A stretch of DNA of 64,000 nucleotides from Bacillus sp. FJAT-14578 (GTDB lineage Bacteria > Bacillota > Bacilli > Bacillales > Bacillaceae_H): NCBI RefSeq assembly GCF_000504165.1, contig NZ_AYSE01000006.1:310001-374000 (forward strand). Reading direction: 5' to 3'. A program made the translations under genes and the position numbers. The notes beneath the pieces are model-generated. The model searched no databases, was not told the origin of the DNA, and saw only the letters and a program-made list of their open reading frames with translations. Of the stretch, positions 17,400 to 24,965 are shown in pieces (the stretch's first letter is position 1; every line of letters begins with the position of its first letter).

Positions 17400-17413
17400 A
17401 AGGATTTGATAAA

Positions 17414-17767
17414 ATGACAGGTCTTACGACACATATTCTGGATTTAACACACGGTATGCCGGCGGCAAATGTCACCATACAATTGTCAAAATTCGAGGGC
17501 TCAACACCATTCCTTTTAAAAACGGCGATGACAAATGACGACGGCAGATTAAACGAGCCGCTTCTATCAACGGATGAGATGAAAACGGGAGAATACGAAC
17601 TTCTCTTTAACATCGGTGATTACTTTCGAGAAAAAAGTGTGACCTTGCCTGAACCGGCTTTTTTAGACAAAGTGTCTATCCGTTTTGGCATTGCAGATCC
17701 CCGTTCCCACTACCACGTGCCTTTGCTCATTTCTCCGTGGGGCTATCAAATATACCGCGGCAGTTAA
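17414..17767 (+). CDS. pucM: 5-hydroxyisourate hydrolase
   Basis: 117 residues, transthyretin-like fold. Family signatures are GLTTHILDLTHGMPAANV at the start (the His is a catalytic-site residue), an internal GRLNEPLL, the segment HYHVPLLISPWGYQIY and the C-terminal tetrapeptide YRGS that defines HIU hydrolases as opposed to vertebrate transthyretins. It hydrolyses 5-hydroxyisourate to OHCU, the substrate of UraD encoded just upstream. Cotranscribed with uraD and the permease. Confidence 0.95.
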   Translation: MTGLTTHILDLTHGMPAANVTIQLSKFEGSTPFLLKTAMTNDDGRLNEPLLSTDEMKTGEYELLFNIGDYFREKSVTLPEPAFLDKVSIRFGIADPRSHYHVPLLISPWGYQIYRGS

Positions 17768-17869
17768 GAGATGGATTCCAATGGAGTCTTCCTCGTTAGA
17801 ATCCATCTCCCAAAAAGGACCGTTTTGCTTATTTGGTAAATCACACCAACTAGGCGAAACGGTCCTTTT
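17768..17869 (-). repeat. Twin-hairpin intergenic element, copy 2a
   Basis: On the plus strand a short hairpin comes first (GAGATGGATTC/GAATCCATCTC), then a long two-tier hairpin (AAAAGGACCGTTTTGC/GCGAAACGGTCCTTTT with inner TTGGT/ACCAA). On the minus strand this is the standard order. The stems differ in sequence from other copies but the architecture is the same. It lies directly after pucM and may end that transcript. Confidence 0.6.
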
Positions 17870-17930
17870 CCATAAAGCAAACTCTCCTCAACAAGTCCAT
17901 CTACTGGTACACAATAATTCAACAAAAAGG

Positions 17931-18083
17931 AGCTGACCCATAGCCTCTAATAAATTACAAAAACTGATTTTTACTAAAAGGCCCCGTCACATAATCCTTT
18001 GGTTTTACCGGATTTTGCATGACGGGGCCTTTCAGGCGGATGACCCAAAAGGGCTGTATTTTGCCCGTTTGGGTCATCCTCTC
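17931..18083 (+). repeat. Twin-hairpin intergenic element, copy 2b
   Basis: Lead AGCTGACCCATA, then AAAACTGATTTTTA, then a two-tier hairpin (AAAAGGCCCCGTCA/TGACGGGGCCTTT with inner AATCC/GGATT), then hairpin GGATGACCCAAAAGGG with its near-complement. It closely matches the copy at 59794-59930, lead sequence included. It lies between convergent pucM and pucE. Confidence 0.8.
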
Positions 18084-18086
18084 GTT

Positions 18087-18611
18087 CTATATTATCGATT
18101 TTCTCCTATTATCTACCACTTGCTTCACCGCCCTGATGATTCCTCCATAGCCGGTGCAGCGGCAAAGGTTTCCTGACAACGCCTCCTGGATTTGTTCATC
18201 TGTCGGGTGCGGTGTTTCATCAATTAGTACCTTCACTGCTATGATCATGCCCGGTGTGCAGTAACCGCACTGGAAGCCCCCTTCTTCCAAAAAAGCCTTC
18301 TGGATCGGATGAAGGCCTCCTTTTCCTAATCCTTCAATCGTTGTAATGGAAGTTCCATCGGCTTGATACGCCATCGTTAAACAAGAATTCACGAGCTTGC
18401 CATCCATCAGGACAGAGCAAGCACCGCAGCGGCCAATCCCGCAGGAAATCTTCGTTCCCGTTAAATTCAAGTTTTCTCGTAAAATATCAACAAGACGAAC
18501 GGCGGGATTTACCTTTACTCGTACAGCCTGCTCATTCACATGTAAATGAATGAGCATTTCCTTTACCGAAGACCGGGGAACTTGCACCTGCACAGCTTTT
18601 TTCATCTCCAT
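18087..18611 (-). CDS. pucE: Xanthine dehydrogenase, 2Fe-2S subunit
   Basis: 174 residues, slightly longer than the usual 150-165 because of an N-terminal tail. It has the plant-ferredoxin-type cluster motif CGIGRCGACSVL with a later Cys in NSCL, and the second [2Fe-2S] motif CGYCTPGM ... CRCTGY. This subunit carries electrons between the molybdenum centre (PucD) and FAD (PucC). The ATG at 18611 follows AAAGGAG and overlaps the end of pucD by 10 bases. Last gene of pucABCDE. Soluble, cytoplasmic. Confidence 0.93.
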   Translation of the reverse strand: MEMKKAVQVQVPRSSVKEMLIHLHVNEQAVRVKVNPAVRLVDILRENLNLTGTKISCGIGRCGACSVLMDGKLVNSCLTMAYQADGTSITTIEGLGKGGLHPIQKAFLEEGGFQCGYCTPGMIIAVKVLIDETPHPTDEQIQEALSGNLCRCTGYGGIIRAVKQVVDNRRKSII

Positions 18612-20860
18612 GTTCTCATCTCCTTTAACCCTACAGCCTTTACAACCGCTTCAGCTGACACAGGCAAGCGGGAAATCCAGCAGCCGGCGGCATCATGGAT
18701 TGCCTTCGCAATAGCCGGGGCCACCGCTACCGTTCCGATTTCTCCTACTCCTCTCGGCCCAAATGGATCTCCTTCATATAAGGTTTCAATCGCTTCGACC
18801 TCCATCTTAAAAGGAACATCGCAAATGCCCGGAATCAGATATGAATCCAAGTTTTCGGTTACATAACTGCTTTCACTCATTAAGGCTTCTTCCATCAATG
18901 TATAGCCAAGCGCCATTACACCACCGCCTTCTATCTGGCCAAGATAGCCCAGGGGACTGACGACAGGTCCGGCCGCTACCGCATGATCCATATCGACCAC
19001 CTTGACTTTCCCTGTCAACACATCTACTTCCACACGGACAGCCACAGCGCCGAACGAATACAAAAAATGGCCGCCGTTGACGGCATCCGGAGTTGTCGGA
19101 AAATGAAAATTGGTGTTCACTACAACCGGGTGTTCCTTCCCCAGCTGTTCATACGTGAGGCAAGGCTGGCTCGCCACGCCTTCCTTGTTACTCCAAATCC
19201 CGCCTGCTCCAAGGCGGAGTTGGCTGGATTGTATACCTGTAAGCTGTTCGGCATGCTCGAGGATTCGCTGACGAAAAGACCCCTTCATTCGCCGGACCGC
19301 CTGCCATACCATGCTCGTTCCTCTTGAAGCAGTCGAAGAACCGGACGGCGGCACTAACGCCGTGTCACCAATGACGATTAGGATATCTTCAGAAGAGCAT
19401 CCAATTTCCTCTGTCACGATGTGTTCGATGACAGACAAAAGTCCCTGCCCGCATTCTTCAAATCCAAATGCAGCTTCGATTTTTCCATTCCCGTTCAAAG
19501 AAAGACGACCGCCGGCACTATCCAAACGACCAAATCCAAGGCCCCCTCCGTGCATTGTGACAGCAATCCCCGTACCCGTCCTCTTCCAGTCTTCTCCAAA
19601 ATCTTTAGCGGCACTCTTTAAGAGAGGAGAGCGACTGATCGCTCCCAACACTTGAGCGGCACCGTCCGTCGGAGCAATCCGCTGCCCTAAAGGCCCTAGG
19701 TCATCCGCCTTTCTGATGTTTTTTCTTCTCAATTCAATGGGGTTCATTCCAAGTTTCTCCGCAAGGCGGTCCATTTGCCCTTCAAGCGCAAATGTAATTT
19801 GATTCCCTCCAAATCCCCGAAACTCACCGGCGACTCCGTTATTCGTATAAACGGACACACCTTGGACATTTATATGAGGAATGATATAAGGCCCCGCGGC
19901 ATGCTCCACCGCAAAATCCAATACAGCGGGCCCTAACGTTGCATAAGCACCCGTATCTGCGACAATATGGACTTCATGCGCAAGGATATTTCCATGTTCA
20001 TCGGAGCCTGTTTTCATTTTGATTTTCATCGGATGCCGCTTTAGCCCCGCTCTCACGGATTCCCGCCTGCTATGGTGGATTTTGACCGGACATCCTGTAG
20101 CGAGAGCCAATAACGCCCCGTATGGCTGAATATTCAGCTCATCTTTTCCCCCGAAAGAACCGCCCATCGGACTTGATACCACACGGATATCGGCTTCGGG
20201 CATCGCCAAAATCCGCGCCAATTGAAAACGATCTTTATAGCCGTGCTGGGTTCCGGCATATATGGTAAGACCGCCGCCTTCTTCCGGAACAATGACACCG
20301 CCCTCCGTTTCCATATAAGCATGCATTTGCCGCGGCAGCTCGTACGTTTCTTCCACCACAACCGCACATTTTTTAAACCCTTCTTCCATATCCCCTTTTT
20401 GATAACTGGAACGATGCAATACATTTCCTCCCGGATGAAGCTGCGGTGCATCGGGAAGAAGCGCTTTTTCCGGATTATCCACCTCAGGAAGCCGATCATA
20501 AACGACTTCAATCAGCTTCAAGGCCCGTTCTGCTATTTCTTCCGTTTCCGCCGCCACAGTTGCAATGGCATCTCCTGTATATCGCACTTTTTCTTCACAA
20601 AGCACCGGCTGATCGGGAATGACGATTCCGAATCGGTTCATGCCCGGTACATCCGCATGCGTCACAACCGCCCTTACACCGGGAAGCTTTTTCGCCCGCT
20701 CTGTACAGATGGAAAGAATGTTGGCATGCGGGTAAGAGCTTCTCAAAATTTTCCCGAATAACATGCCGGGAAAAGATAAATCTGTTAGATATTTCAGTTC
20801 ACCCGTCACCTTCCCTACACCATCGGGCCGATTTCGCTTATTTCTTTCTGTTAGACGCAC
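18602..20860 (-). CDS. pucD: Xanthine dehydrogenase, molybdenum-binding subunit
   Basis: 752 residues, the usual size for a separate molybdopterin subunit. It has the aldehyde-oxidase/xanthine-dehydrogenase a/b hammerhead domain (about 1-120) followed by two molybdopterin-binding domains. Cofactor-loop motifs visible are GGSFGGKDE near residue 230, FRGFGGNQ, and PSGSSTASRGTSM; the conserved Glu of the active site is in GPRGVGEIGTV near the C-terminus. The start is taken as GTG at 20860 (VRLTERNKRN) because AAAGGAGGGG lies eight bases upstream; the longer ORF to 21013 lies inside pucC. It hydroxylates hypoxanthine and xanthine to urate. Confidence 0.93.
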   Translation of the reverse strand: MRLTERNKRNRPDGVGKVTGELKYLTDLSFPGMLFGKILRSSYPHANILSICTERAKKLPGVRAVVTHADVPGMNRFGIVIPDQPVLCEEKVRYTGDAIATVAAETEEIAERALKLIEVVYDRLPEVDNPEKALLPDAPQLHPGGNVLHRSSYQKGDMEEGFKKCAVVVEETYELPRQMHAYMETEGGVIVPEEGGGLTIYAGTQHGYKDRFQLARILAMPEADIRVVSSPMGGSFGGKDELNIQPYGALLALATGCPVKIHHSRRESVRAGLKRHPMKIKMKTGSDEHGNILAHEVHIVADTGAYATLGPAVLDFAVEHAAGPYIIPHINVQGVSVYTNNGVAGEFRGFGGNQITFALEGQMDRLAEKLGMNPIELRRKNIRKADDLGPLGQRIAPTDGAAQVLGAISRSPLLKSAAKDFGEDWKRTGTGIAVTMHGGGLGFGRLDSAGGRLSLNGNGKIEAAFGFEECGQGLLSVIEHIVTEEIGCSSEDILIVIGDTALVPPSGSSTASRGTSMVWQAVRRMKGSFRQRILEHAEQLTGIQSSQLRLGAGGIWSNKEGVASQPCLTYEQLGKEHPVVVNTNFHFPTTPDAVNGGHFLYSFGAVAVRVEVDVLTGKVKVVDMDHAVAAGPVVSPLGYLGQIEGGGVMALGYTLMEEALMSESSYVTENLDSYLIPGICDVPFKMEVEAIETLYEGDPFGPRGVGEIGTVAVAPAIAKAIHDAAGCWISRLPVSAEAVVKAVGLKEMRTWR

Positions 20861-20883
20861 ATGGATCCCCTCCTTTTTCTCTG

Positions 20884-21753
20884 TTAGCCTTGTAACCTCG
20901 TAAGCTCTGACATCATGACATTCGCCGCCGTCCATTTCCGGTAATCGGCTGAAGCGAACGCATCGGAAACAGGCTGAAACTCCTCCGCAATCTCTAAATA
21001 AAGTTTTTGCCAAAGCTCTGCGTCAGGAACGGTCCCTTCCAATAGCCGCTCACAGGCTGTCAACCGCTGCGGGGGATTGTCCCCCCCTCCCGCCGCCAGC
21101 CGGATTTCCTCCACTTCTCCTTTTTCGTTCCATGTACAAGAACCGGAAACGGCCACAAGAGAAATAGAAAAGGCTTCCCGACGACCGATTTTTTTATAAA
21201 AGCTAACGGTTTTTGCAGACCTTTTTCCTTCGGGAAGCAAAATGCTGATTAAAAGAGGCGATTCCGCTTTTGGTTGGAGCCATTTCCACAGCTCTTCCCT
21301 CCTCCTTTTTTTCCCGTCAAACGAGATGACTTCCGCCCCTATCGCCAACAGTGCCGGAATGCTGTCCCCGTAACGGCTCGATATATTTCCCCCAAGCGTT
21401 CCTCTATTGCGTACAGCCGGGGCTGCGATTGACCTGATCGATTCCGCCAGCAGCGCCCAATCCTTCCCTGTTATAAAAGGATGGCCCTGACAAAGAGACA
21501 GAGACGTGAGCGCTCCGATCTGAAGGACTGTACGATTGCCGTCAAACTCTTTGCAGACGCCCCGCATTTCTTGAATCCGCTCTAAACTGATGAAGTTCTC
21601 AGGACACGGAATACCTTTTTCCCATTGAGTTTGCAGCAATGTCCCTCCTGAGACGAAACAAGCACCCGAACCGAGCTTTTGCTTAGCCTCCCATGCCTCT
21701 TCGACACTGGAAGGCATCCAAACACGTGCTTGCAATTCCCCTGCTGTAATCAT
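20884..21753 (-). CDS. pucC: Xanthine dehydrogenase, FAD-binding subunit
   Basis: 289 residues of the CoxM/XdhB FAD-binding type. Recognisable are the N-terminal SSVEEAWEAKQKL and GGTLLQTQW (replacing the usual AGGTDL-type loop), the second FAD motif RNRGTLGGNI with SRYGDS, and the C-terminal CO_deh_flav domain with LAAGGGDNPPQR. It passes electrons from the Fe-S subunit to NAD+. The ATG at 21753 is preceded by GGAGGAAGAGGGG. It starts inside the 3' end of pucB (71-base overlap), which is unusually long. Confidence 0.9.
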   Translation of the reverse strand: MITAGELQARVWMPSSVEEAWEAKQKLGSGACFVSGGTLLQTQWEKGIPCPENFISLERIQEMRGVCKEFDGNRTVLQIGALTSLSLCQGHPFITGKDWALLAESIRSIAAPAVRNRGTLGGNISSRYGDSIPALLAIGAEVISFDGKKRRREELWKWLQPKAESPLLISILLPEGKRSAKTVSFYKKIGRREAFSISLVAVSGSCTWNEKGEVEEIRLAAGGGDNPPQRLTACERLLEGTVPDAELWQKLYLEIAEEFQPVSDAFASADYRKWTAANVMMSELTRLQG

Positions 21754-22378
21754 CCCCTCTTCCTCCTTTCACCCACTCATAATCTTCCTTTGTATCAACA
21801 TCATAAAATGCTCGCTCATCCATGTATTCAATCGCCATCCCCTTCATCGCAGATTCCTGGCGCAGCAGTTTTCGCGCCCCTTCATCTTCTTCCAGCCGCA
21901 TAAGAGACGGAAAAAGTTTAGGAGAAAATAAAACCGGAGGTCTGAGTATACTCCGGAAATTGGCGGCGATAAAAGGGACATTCTTGTGTTTTTCATAACC
22001 ATCTATCAGATCATTGATCATAGGCGTCGAAACAAATGGCTGATCGGCAAGCAAAATCATGATTCCGTCTGCCTTCATTCGTTCTCCTTCCCGCAGTCCG
22101 CATCTTAAAGAATAAGCCTGTCCTTTTTCTGCTTCGGGACATGAAATACAAGTCCAGCGTTTTCTCATCTGACTGGAGAAAAAAACAGGGTCCATCCATT
22201 CGAGCTGGTCTTCTGCCTTTGTCACCACAATGACATGGCAGAGCATCGATTGAAGAGCCGCATGCAGCCCTTGGCTGCCCACCGTTGTATTGCCCAACGG
22301 AAGGGAGAGCTTATTTGTCCCCATCCGGCTGCTTTTACCTGCCGCCAAGTAGACCGCGATAATACGTTTTCGCTTCAT
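21683..22378 (-). CDS. pucB: MobA-like nucleotidyltransferase for molybdenum cofactor, PucB type
   Basis: 231 residues, NTP_transferase_3 family. The N-terminal YLAAGKSSRMGTNKLSLPLG is the nucleotide-binding loop of MobA/MocA-type enzymes, and ILLADQPFVS holds the metal-binding Asp. These proteins attach CMP or GMP to molybdopterin, consistent with maturing the xanthine dehydrogenase encoded downstream. About 25 residues after YDVDTKEDYEWV look like a non-family tail, and this tail overlaps the pucC start by 71 bases. An ancestral stop codon may have been lost. It overlaps pucA by ATGA. Confidence 0.88.
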   Translation of the reverse strand: MKRKRIIAVYLAAGKSSRMGTNKLSLPLGNTTVGSQGLHAALQSMLCHVIVVTKAEDQLEWMDPVFFSSQMRKRWTCISCPEAEKGQAYSLRCGLREGERMKADGIMILLADQPFVSTPMINDLIDGYEKHKNVPFIAANFRSILRPPVLFSPKLFPSLMRLEEDEGARKLLRQESAMKGMAIEYMDERAFYDVDTKEDYEWVKGGRGDDYSRGIASTCLDAFQCRRGMGG

Positions 22379-23427
22379 GCACTTATCACCTTGCCAACAT
22401 CCCGTTTCCGGTAAATTTGAATCAATTGGGAAACGATGCTGACAGCAATCTCCATCGGCCCCTCCGCCCCAATCGGAAGACCGACGGGGGTATGGATGCT
22501 ATCGGGAATTTCCTTTCCGTCGAGCAAGCGGGAGGTCCTCGACTTTGAACCTAATACTCCCAAATACCGGAGCTTTTGTTTCATCAATAGCTGCAGCAGC
22601 TCGTGATCGCGCTGGAATTGATGGGTAAGGATCATGACAAAATCATCGGGTGTCAATTGGAGCTGGTTCACGGTTTCTTGCGGGAAACCGATGATGAGTT
22701 GATCCGCATCCGGAAAATGACTTTTATGACAAAACGCCGGCCTCCGGTCACAAACCGTGACAGAAAAGCCTATTTGCGCGGCAAGCTTTACGAGCGGCAC
22801 CGCATCCATCCCCGCTCCAAAAACGATGAGTCTCGGCTTCGGACGAAAACAGTGAAGGTAGAAGGATTCGTCTAATTCCGGAATAAAAGCAATGCCGCTT
22901 TTATGTCCGGAGACCTTCCATTCCGCCTGTAAACCCTTTACTTCATCCGGTATTGCCCCCTGCCATTCCCCGAATGGCAGCTGTCCTTCCACAAAAAATA
23001 AATAGCCCGAAACAGCAAGGCCGTCCGTTAATTTTTTGACCATCATGACCGCTTTTCCGGCTTCAAGATAGAACTTGAGTGCAGACAAATGCTGACGCAG
23101 CCGAACATCGATCGGTTCCAACAGTACATGAATAACACCATTGCATCCTGCCCCCTGTCCCCATGACAAATCATCATAGCTTCTCATATCAAAGGTTGAC
23201 ATTTGCGCCCCATCTTCGGCCCTCATTTCCTTTACGCGGATGGAAAGATCTTCTTCAAGACACCCGGCACTCAACACCCCAACCTGGGTCCCGTCTTCCC
23301 GGAACAACATGGACGTTCCTTCTTTTCGATATGCCGAACCTTCTACATGGATAATCGTCGCCAAGACATCTCGTTGAACCGACGAATCAATATGATCTAA
23401 AATGCGATGGATTTCCTCCAACAGCAC
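22375..23427 (-). CDS. pucA: XdhC/CoxI-family maturation protein of xanthine dehydrogenase
   Basis: 350 residues. The N-terminal XdhC/CoxI domain (AYRKEGTSMLFREDG, SAGCLEEDLS, GQGAGCNGVI) is followed by a C-terminal Rossmann domain (LIVFGAGMDAVPLVKLA near 205, then YLGVLGSKSRTSRLL). XdhC proteins bind and sulfurate the molybdenum cofactor before insertion. The start is uncertain: GTG at 23427 lies only 3 bases from GGAG, whereas TTG at 23421 has 9-base spacing after AAAGGAG and may be the true start. First gene of pucABCDE; a near-match GlnR/TnrA site lies upstream. Confidence 0.9.
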   Translation of the reverse strand: MLLEEIHRILDHIDSSVQRDVLATIIHVEGSAYRKEGTSMLFREDGTQVGVLSAGCLEEDLSIRVKEMRAEDGAQMSTFDMRSYDDLSWGQGAGCNGVIHVLLEPIDVRLRQHLSALKFYLEAGKAVMMVKKLTDGLAVSGYLFFVEGQLPFGEWQGAIPDEVKGLQAEWKVSGHKSGIAFIPELDESFYLHCFRPKPRLIVFGAGMDAVPLVKLAAQIGFSVTVCDRRPAFCHKSHFPDADQLIIGFPQETVNQLQLTPDDFVMILTHQFQRDHELLQLLMKQKLRYLGVLGSKSRTSRLLDGKEIPDSIHTPVGLPIGAEGPMEIAVSIVSQLIQIYRKRDVGKVISA

Positions 23428-23468
23428 CCTCTCCTTTGTAAATGTTCCTTTTAGCGGGTGAAGTATAT

Positions 23469-23485
23469 AGTTAGATTATGTTACA
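23469..23485. promoter_or_regulatory. Near-match GlnR/TnrA box upstream of pucA
   Basis: AGTTAGATTATGTTACA matches TGTNAN7TNACA with one mismatch, in the first position. It lies 42-48 bases before the candidate pucA starts. A TATAAT-like sequence is next to it on the minus strand. Confidence 0.5.
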
Positions 23486-23613
23486 CGGAATTATATAAAT
23501 CTATTTACATGTTACATTTCCTGACACAAATAATCCAAAATATGTCTTTTTAACTTCCAAACTAAAGAAGATTCTGCTCGTTGACTGTTCAAAGCCCAGA
23601 GGACCTAAAGAAA

Positions 23614-23663
23614 AAAGAACCGTCAAGAAAACCCTTGTTGTTGGATTTTTTTGACGGTTCTTT
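23614..23663. repeat. Single long hairpin, remnant of the twin-hairpin family
   Basis: AAAGAACCGTCAA pairs with TTGACGGTTCTTT, with inner AAAACC/GGATTTT. The loop text (GTCAAGAAAACC...GGATTTT) resembles the first hairpin of the 59.8 kb copy, but the second hairpin is absent. It lies downstream of the BASS transporter gene on the minus strand and can act as its terminator. The rest of 23428-23744 is AT-rich with no visible gene. Confidence 0.55.
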
Positions 23664-23744
23664 GTCATAAGATAAGAATGTACATCTTGAAAAGGATTAT
23701 GCGCCATGAATTTGACCTGGACGTTTTTTCTTATATTGAATTCA

Positions 23745-24707
23745 TTACATCGATTCATAGCGATGGACCGGCCTGTAATACAAACGATGGAGCATATGCC
23801 CGTAAAAGGAGGCCAGCATTTGTTGAAAAAGGATGCCCAGTACAACGGGAACCGCAACGGGAGGCGGAAAATAAGCAACGGCCACGACCGCACCGGCACT
23901 AATATTTCTCATACCGCCCGTAAATGTCAAGGTCACAATCTCCTCTCTGTCTCTCTTAAACATTTTACTGATCAGCCACGAAAATAAATAACCGGAGGAA
24001 GACAGAAGAAAGACAACGACGGCAATGGAAACAAGCTTTCTATCTACGACTTTCAAATATGGAGCGACGACAGCACTATTTAACATCACCACGAACACTA
24101 AACCCATTTTCGAGAAAGGTGCGAGCCTCACTCCTATCACATCTTTCACTTTGCCATCGGTTACTTGATTTAACAGCATGCCTAATAACGAAGGAAGGAC
24201 AACCATTAAAATCAGTCCCTGCATCATCCCCCATATATCCATTTGAACTTTCTCTCCCGCTGTTAATGTCAAGGCATATGGCACAATGAACGGGGATAGA
24301 AACGTATCGATCAGGATAATCGACAGCGCCAGGGGGATATTCCCTTTATGAATGGAAACCCAAATGAAACTTGTGATCCCAGTCGGAATCACCGCGGCTA
24401 AAACGAGCCCTGTAATCGTGAACGCATCTCCGCCGAATGCCACATGTCCGATTGCCCACGCCCATACCGGCATCAATATATGTAAAATAAGTAATGCGAG
24501 GAACATCGGTAATGGATGGGCCAGCACTCGTTTAAGAGCCTTGAAATTTGAACTTAGACTCCCGGAAAACGTCATAAAAGCAAAAATCCACGGTACTAAA
24601 AAGGCATAGAATTTAATTCCATCCGCAAGTAAAACCCCCAACAATACACTCGTTGGCGTAAGAATGGGCATCATTTTTTCAAGGAAATGGTTTGTTTTTT
24701 GCAGCAT
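23745..24707 (-). CDS. Bile acid:sodium symporter (BASS) family transporter
   Basis: 320 residues with nine to ten hydrophobic segments, the size of a bacterial BASS/ASBT protein. Diagnostic stretches are FMTFSGSLSSNFKALKRVL, AAVIPTGITSFIWVSIHKGN (the conserved crossover region) and FTGGMRNISAGAVVAVAYFPP. Members carry bile acids, pantoate, pyruvate and other organic anions with Na+; the cargo here cannot be read from sequence. GGGGGTGAAAAG precedes the ATG. It stands alone between pucA and the coat genes. Placement next to the purine cluster allows, but does not show, transport of an organic acid intermediate. Confidence 0.85.
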   Translation of the reverse strand: MLQKTNHFLEKMMPILTPTSVLLGVLLADGIKFYAFLVPWIFAFMTFSGSLSSNFKALKRVLAHPLPMFLALLILHILMPVWAWAIGHVAFGGDAFTITGLVLAAVIPTGITSFIWVSIHKGNIPLALSIILIDTFLSPFIVPYALTLTAGEKVQMDIWGMMQGLILMVVLPSLLGMLLNQVTDGKVKDVIGVRLAPFSKMGLVFVVMLNSAVVAPYLKVVDRKLVSIAVVVFLLSSSGYLFSWLISKMFKRDREEIVTLTFTGGMRNISAGAVVAVAYFPPPVAVPVVLGILFQQMLASFYGHMLHRLYYRPVHRYESM

Positions 24708-24872
24708 ATCTTTTCACCCCCGTCATGCTCTCTAAGTAATGTCAGCCACAAAAAGCCGTTTGATACCATTTATCCATTGCCCCTATCTTACCATGATTGT
24801 TGCCATTTTGCCTTAATCTGTCTATCCTTTAATCGTAACGTCCCTTCTCATTTAAACTTGACACAGCCAAAC

Positions 24873-24919
24873 GAAAAGACTGACTCAGGAAATAAGGTTC
24901 TACCTCCAAGTCAGTCTTC
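24873..24919 (-). terminator. Terminator after the cotSA-like gene
   Basis: On the minus strand GAAGACTGACT pairs with AGTCAGTCTT, followed by TTTCGTTT. It lies downstream of the 24966 stop and before the BASS gene, ending the coat operon. Confidence 0.6.
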
Positions 24920-24965
24920 ATCCTCTACTAACGCTTCATTTTCTTATCTTCCTTTTCTTCGTTCA

